A DNA stretch of 64,000 nucleotides, taken from positions 1-64,000 of the forward strand of contig LNFE01000200.1 in assembly GCA_001464575.1 (NCBI GenBank). The letters run 5' to 3'. Below, in pieces: positions 63,439 through 64,000 of this stretch. Both the position numbers and the translations under genes were made by a program. Below the pieces are notes generated by a model, which was not told where the DNA came from, searched no databases, and was given only the letters and a program-made list of their open reading frames with translations. The stretch comes from Acidobacteria bacterium Ga0077553 (GTDB taxonomy: Bacteria; Acidobacteriota; Terriglobia; Bryobacterales; Bryobacteraceae). Every line of letters begins with the position of its first letter. The stretch's first letter is position 1.

Positions 63439-64000
63439 ATGACTGCACCCGATAAGACATTGGACCGGCTGATCGAGTTCCTCCGTATCCCCAGCGTCTC
63501 CTCCGACCCTACCCACGCCCCCGATGTCCGCCGCGCCGCCGAATGGGTCGCCAACGAACTCGCCGTCCTCCCCCACGTCGAGCTCATCGAAGCCCCCGGC
63601 CGCCACCCCCTCGTCTACGCCGAATCGCTCGCCGCCCCCGGCAAACCAACTCTCCTCCTCTACGGCCACTACGACGTCCAACCTCCCGACCCGCTCGAAC
63701 TCTGGCACTCGCCGCCCTTCGAACCCGTCATCAAGAACGACAACATCTACGCCCGCGGCGCCTGCGACGACAAAGGCCAAACCCTCATTCTGCTCTCCGC
63801 CCTCCGCCGGCTGATGGAGCGCGACGGGCGCCTCCCCTGCAACATCAAGGTCTTGATCGAAGGCGAAGAGGAGTCCGGCGGCGAACACATCGAAGCCTAC
63901 GTCCCGGCCCATCCGGAGAAGCTCGCCGCCGACGCCGCCGTCATCTGCGACACCGAAATGTTCGCGCCCGGCCTGCCCGCGCTTTGCGTCGGCCTCCGCG
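63439..64000 (+). CDS. M20 family dipeptidase/deacylase, 5' part
   Basis: The gene runs off the window, with 187 residues visible. Family motifs are clear: 'LIEFLRIPSVSSDPTHAPD', 'TLLLYGHYDVQPPDPLELW' (metal His and Asp), 'ARGACDDKGQTL' and 'VLIEGEEESGGEHI' (catalytic and metal Glu). Such zinc peptidases cleave dipeptides or N-acylated amino acids in the cytoplasm. A GTG at 63430 is an alternative start. ATG 63439 is preferred because a TACAGT hexamer sits seven bases upstream. Confidence 0.9.
   Translation, partial: MTAPDKTLDRLIEFLRIPSVSSDPTHAPDVRRAAEWVANELAVLPHVELIEAPGRHPLVYAESLAAPGKPTLLLYGHYDVQPPDPLELWHSPPFEPVIKNDNIYARGACDDKGQTLILLSALRRLMERDGRLPCNIKVLIEGEEESGGEHIEAYVPAHPEKLAADAAVICDTEMFAPGLPALCVGLR

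Overview
This window looks like chromosomal DNA from an acidobacterium of the Solibacter/Bryobacter group (order Bryobacterales). The reasons are high GC content, two proteins carrying a module like the 'Solibacter C-terminal' domain (TIGR03437 type, named from memory), an Oar-type TonB receptor with a carboxypeptidase-regulatory N-terminus, a PSD1/DUF1549-DUF1553 plus DUF1501 pair, a kinase fused to a formylglycine-generating-enzyme domain, and many secreted beta-propellers. I see no insertion sequence, phage, CRISPR array or plasmid feature. Genes are packed tightly and no gap exceeds about 160 bases.

Layout. 1-484: decayed 3' end of a flippase-like membrane protein. 474-9858 (minus): TonB receptor, propeller, PSD1 cytochrome-type protein, DUF1501. 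10015-13274: D-threonine-aldolase-like enzyme, divergent kinase/FGE fusion, a 75-residue protein and tRNA-Lys(UUU). 13305-18398: secreted DUF362 protein, clan-A glycosidase, Gfo/Idh/MocA oxidoreductase, homoserine kinase and a TIM-barrel (U32-like) protein. 18395-21684 (minus): MFS transporter, queC, queE, amidohydrolase. 21738-30338: frameshifted TIGR03437-type protein, threonine synthase, lytic transglycosylase, CE15-type esterase, signal peptidase I, glycosyltransferase 2, HGSNAT-like membrane acyltransferase, amidohydrolase. 30335-37393: a periplasmic redox module (cupredoxin-like lipoprotein, di-haem peroxidase, YVTN lipoprotein, haem-HhH fusion, two divergent PQQ-type propellers, an SGNH pseudoenzyme). 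37390-46741: SH3b lipoprotein, manA, aminotransferase, coaD with an internal deletion, matrixin protease, NHL propeller, M23 peptidase. 46749-60442 (minus): a nine-gene coupled cluster (DUF4159, vWA/GATase, caspase-like, TPR-metallopeptidase, MoxR, DUF58, BatA-type, DUF4175). 60513-64000: sugar-phosphate isomerase, YyaL/DUF255, start of an M20 dipeptidase.

How genes work together. queC and queE serve preQ0 (7-deazaguanine) synthesis. thrB and thrC catalyse the last two steps of threonine synthesis. The 46.7-60.4 kb cluster resembles MoxR-vWA envelope chaperone systems, with an added caspase fold whose Cys position is Ser. Two of its members are frame-broken.

Three patterns stand out. First, several genes carry short deletions or frame breaks (flippase, TIGR03437-type protein, coaD, MoxR, TPR-peptidase), from real decay or assembly error. 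Second, five convergent gene pairs overlap by a single CTAG or TTAG that supplies both stop codons. Third, many non-operon starts have a TANNNT hexamer 6-10 bases upstream, and in three divergent gaps of 18-33 bases these hexamers overlap on the two strands, suggesting leaderless bidirectional promoters.
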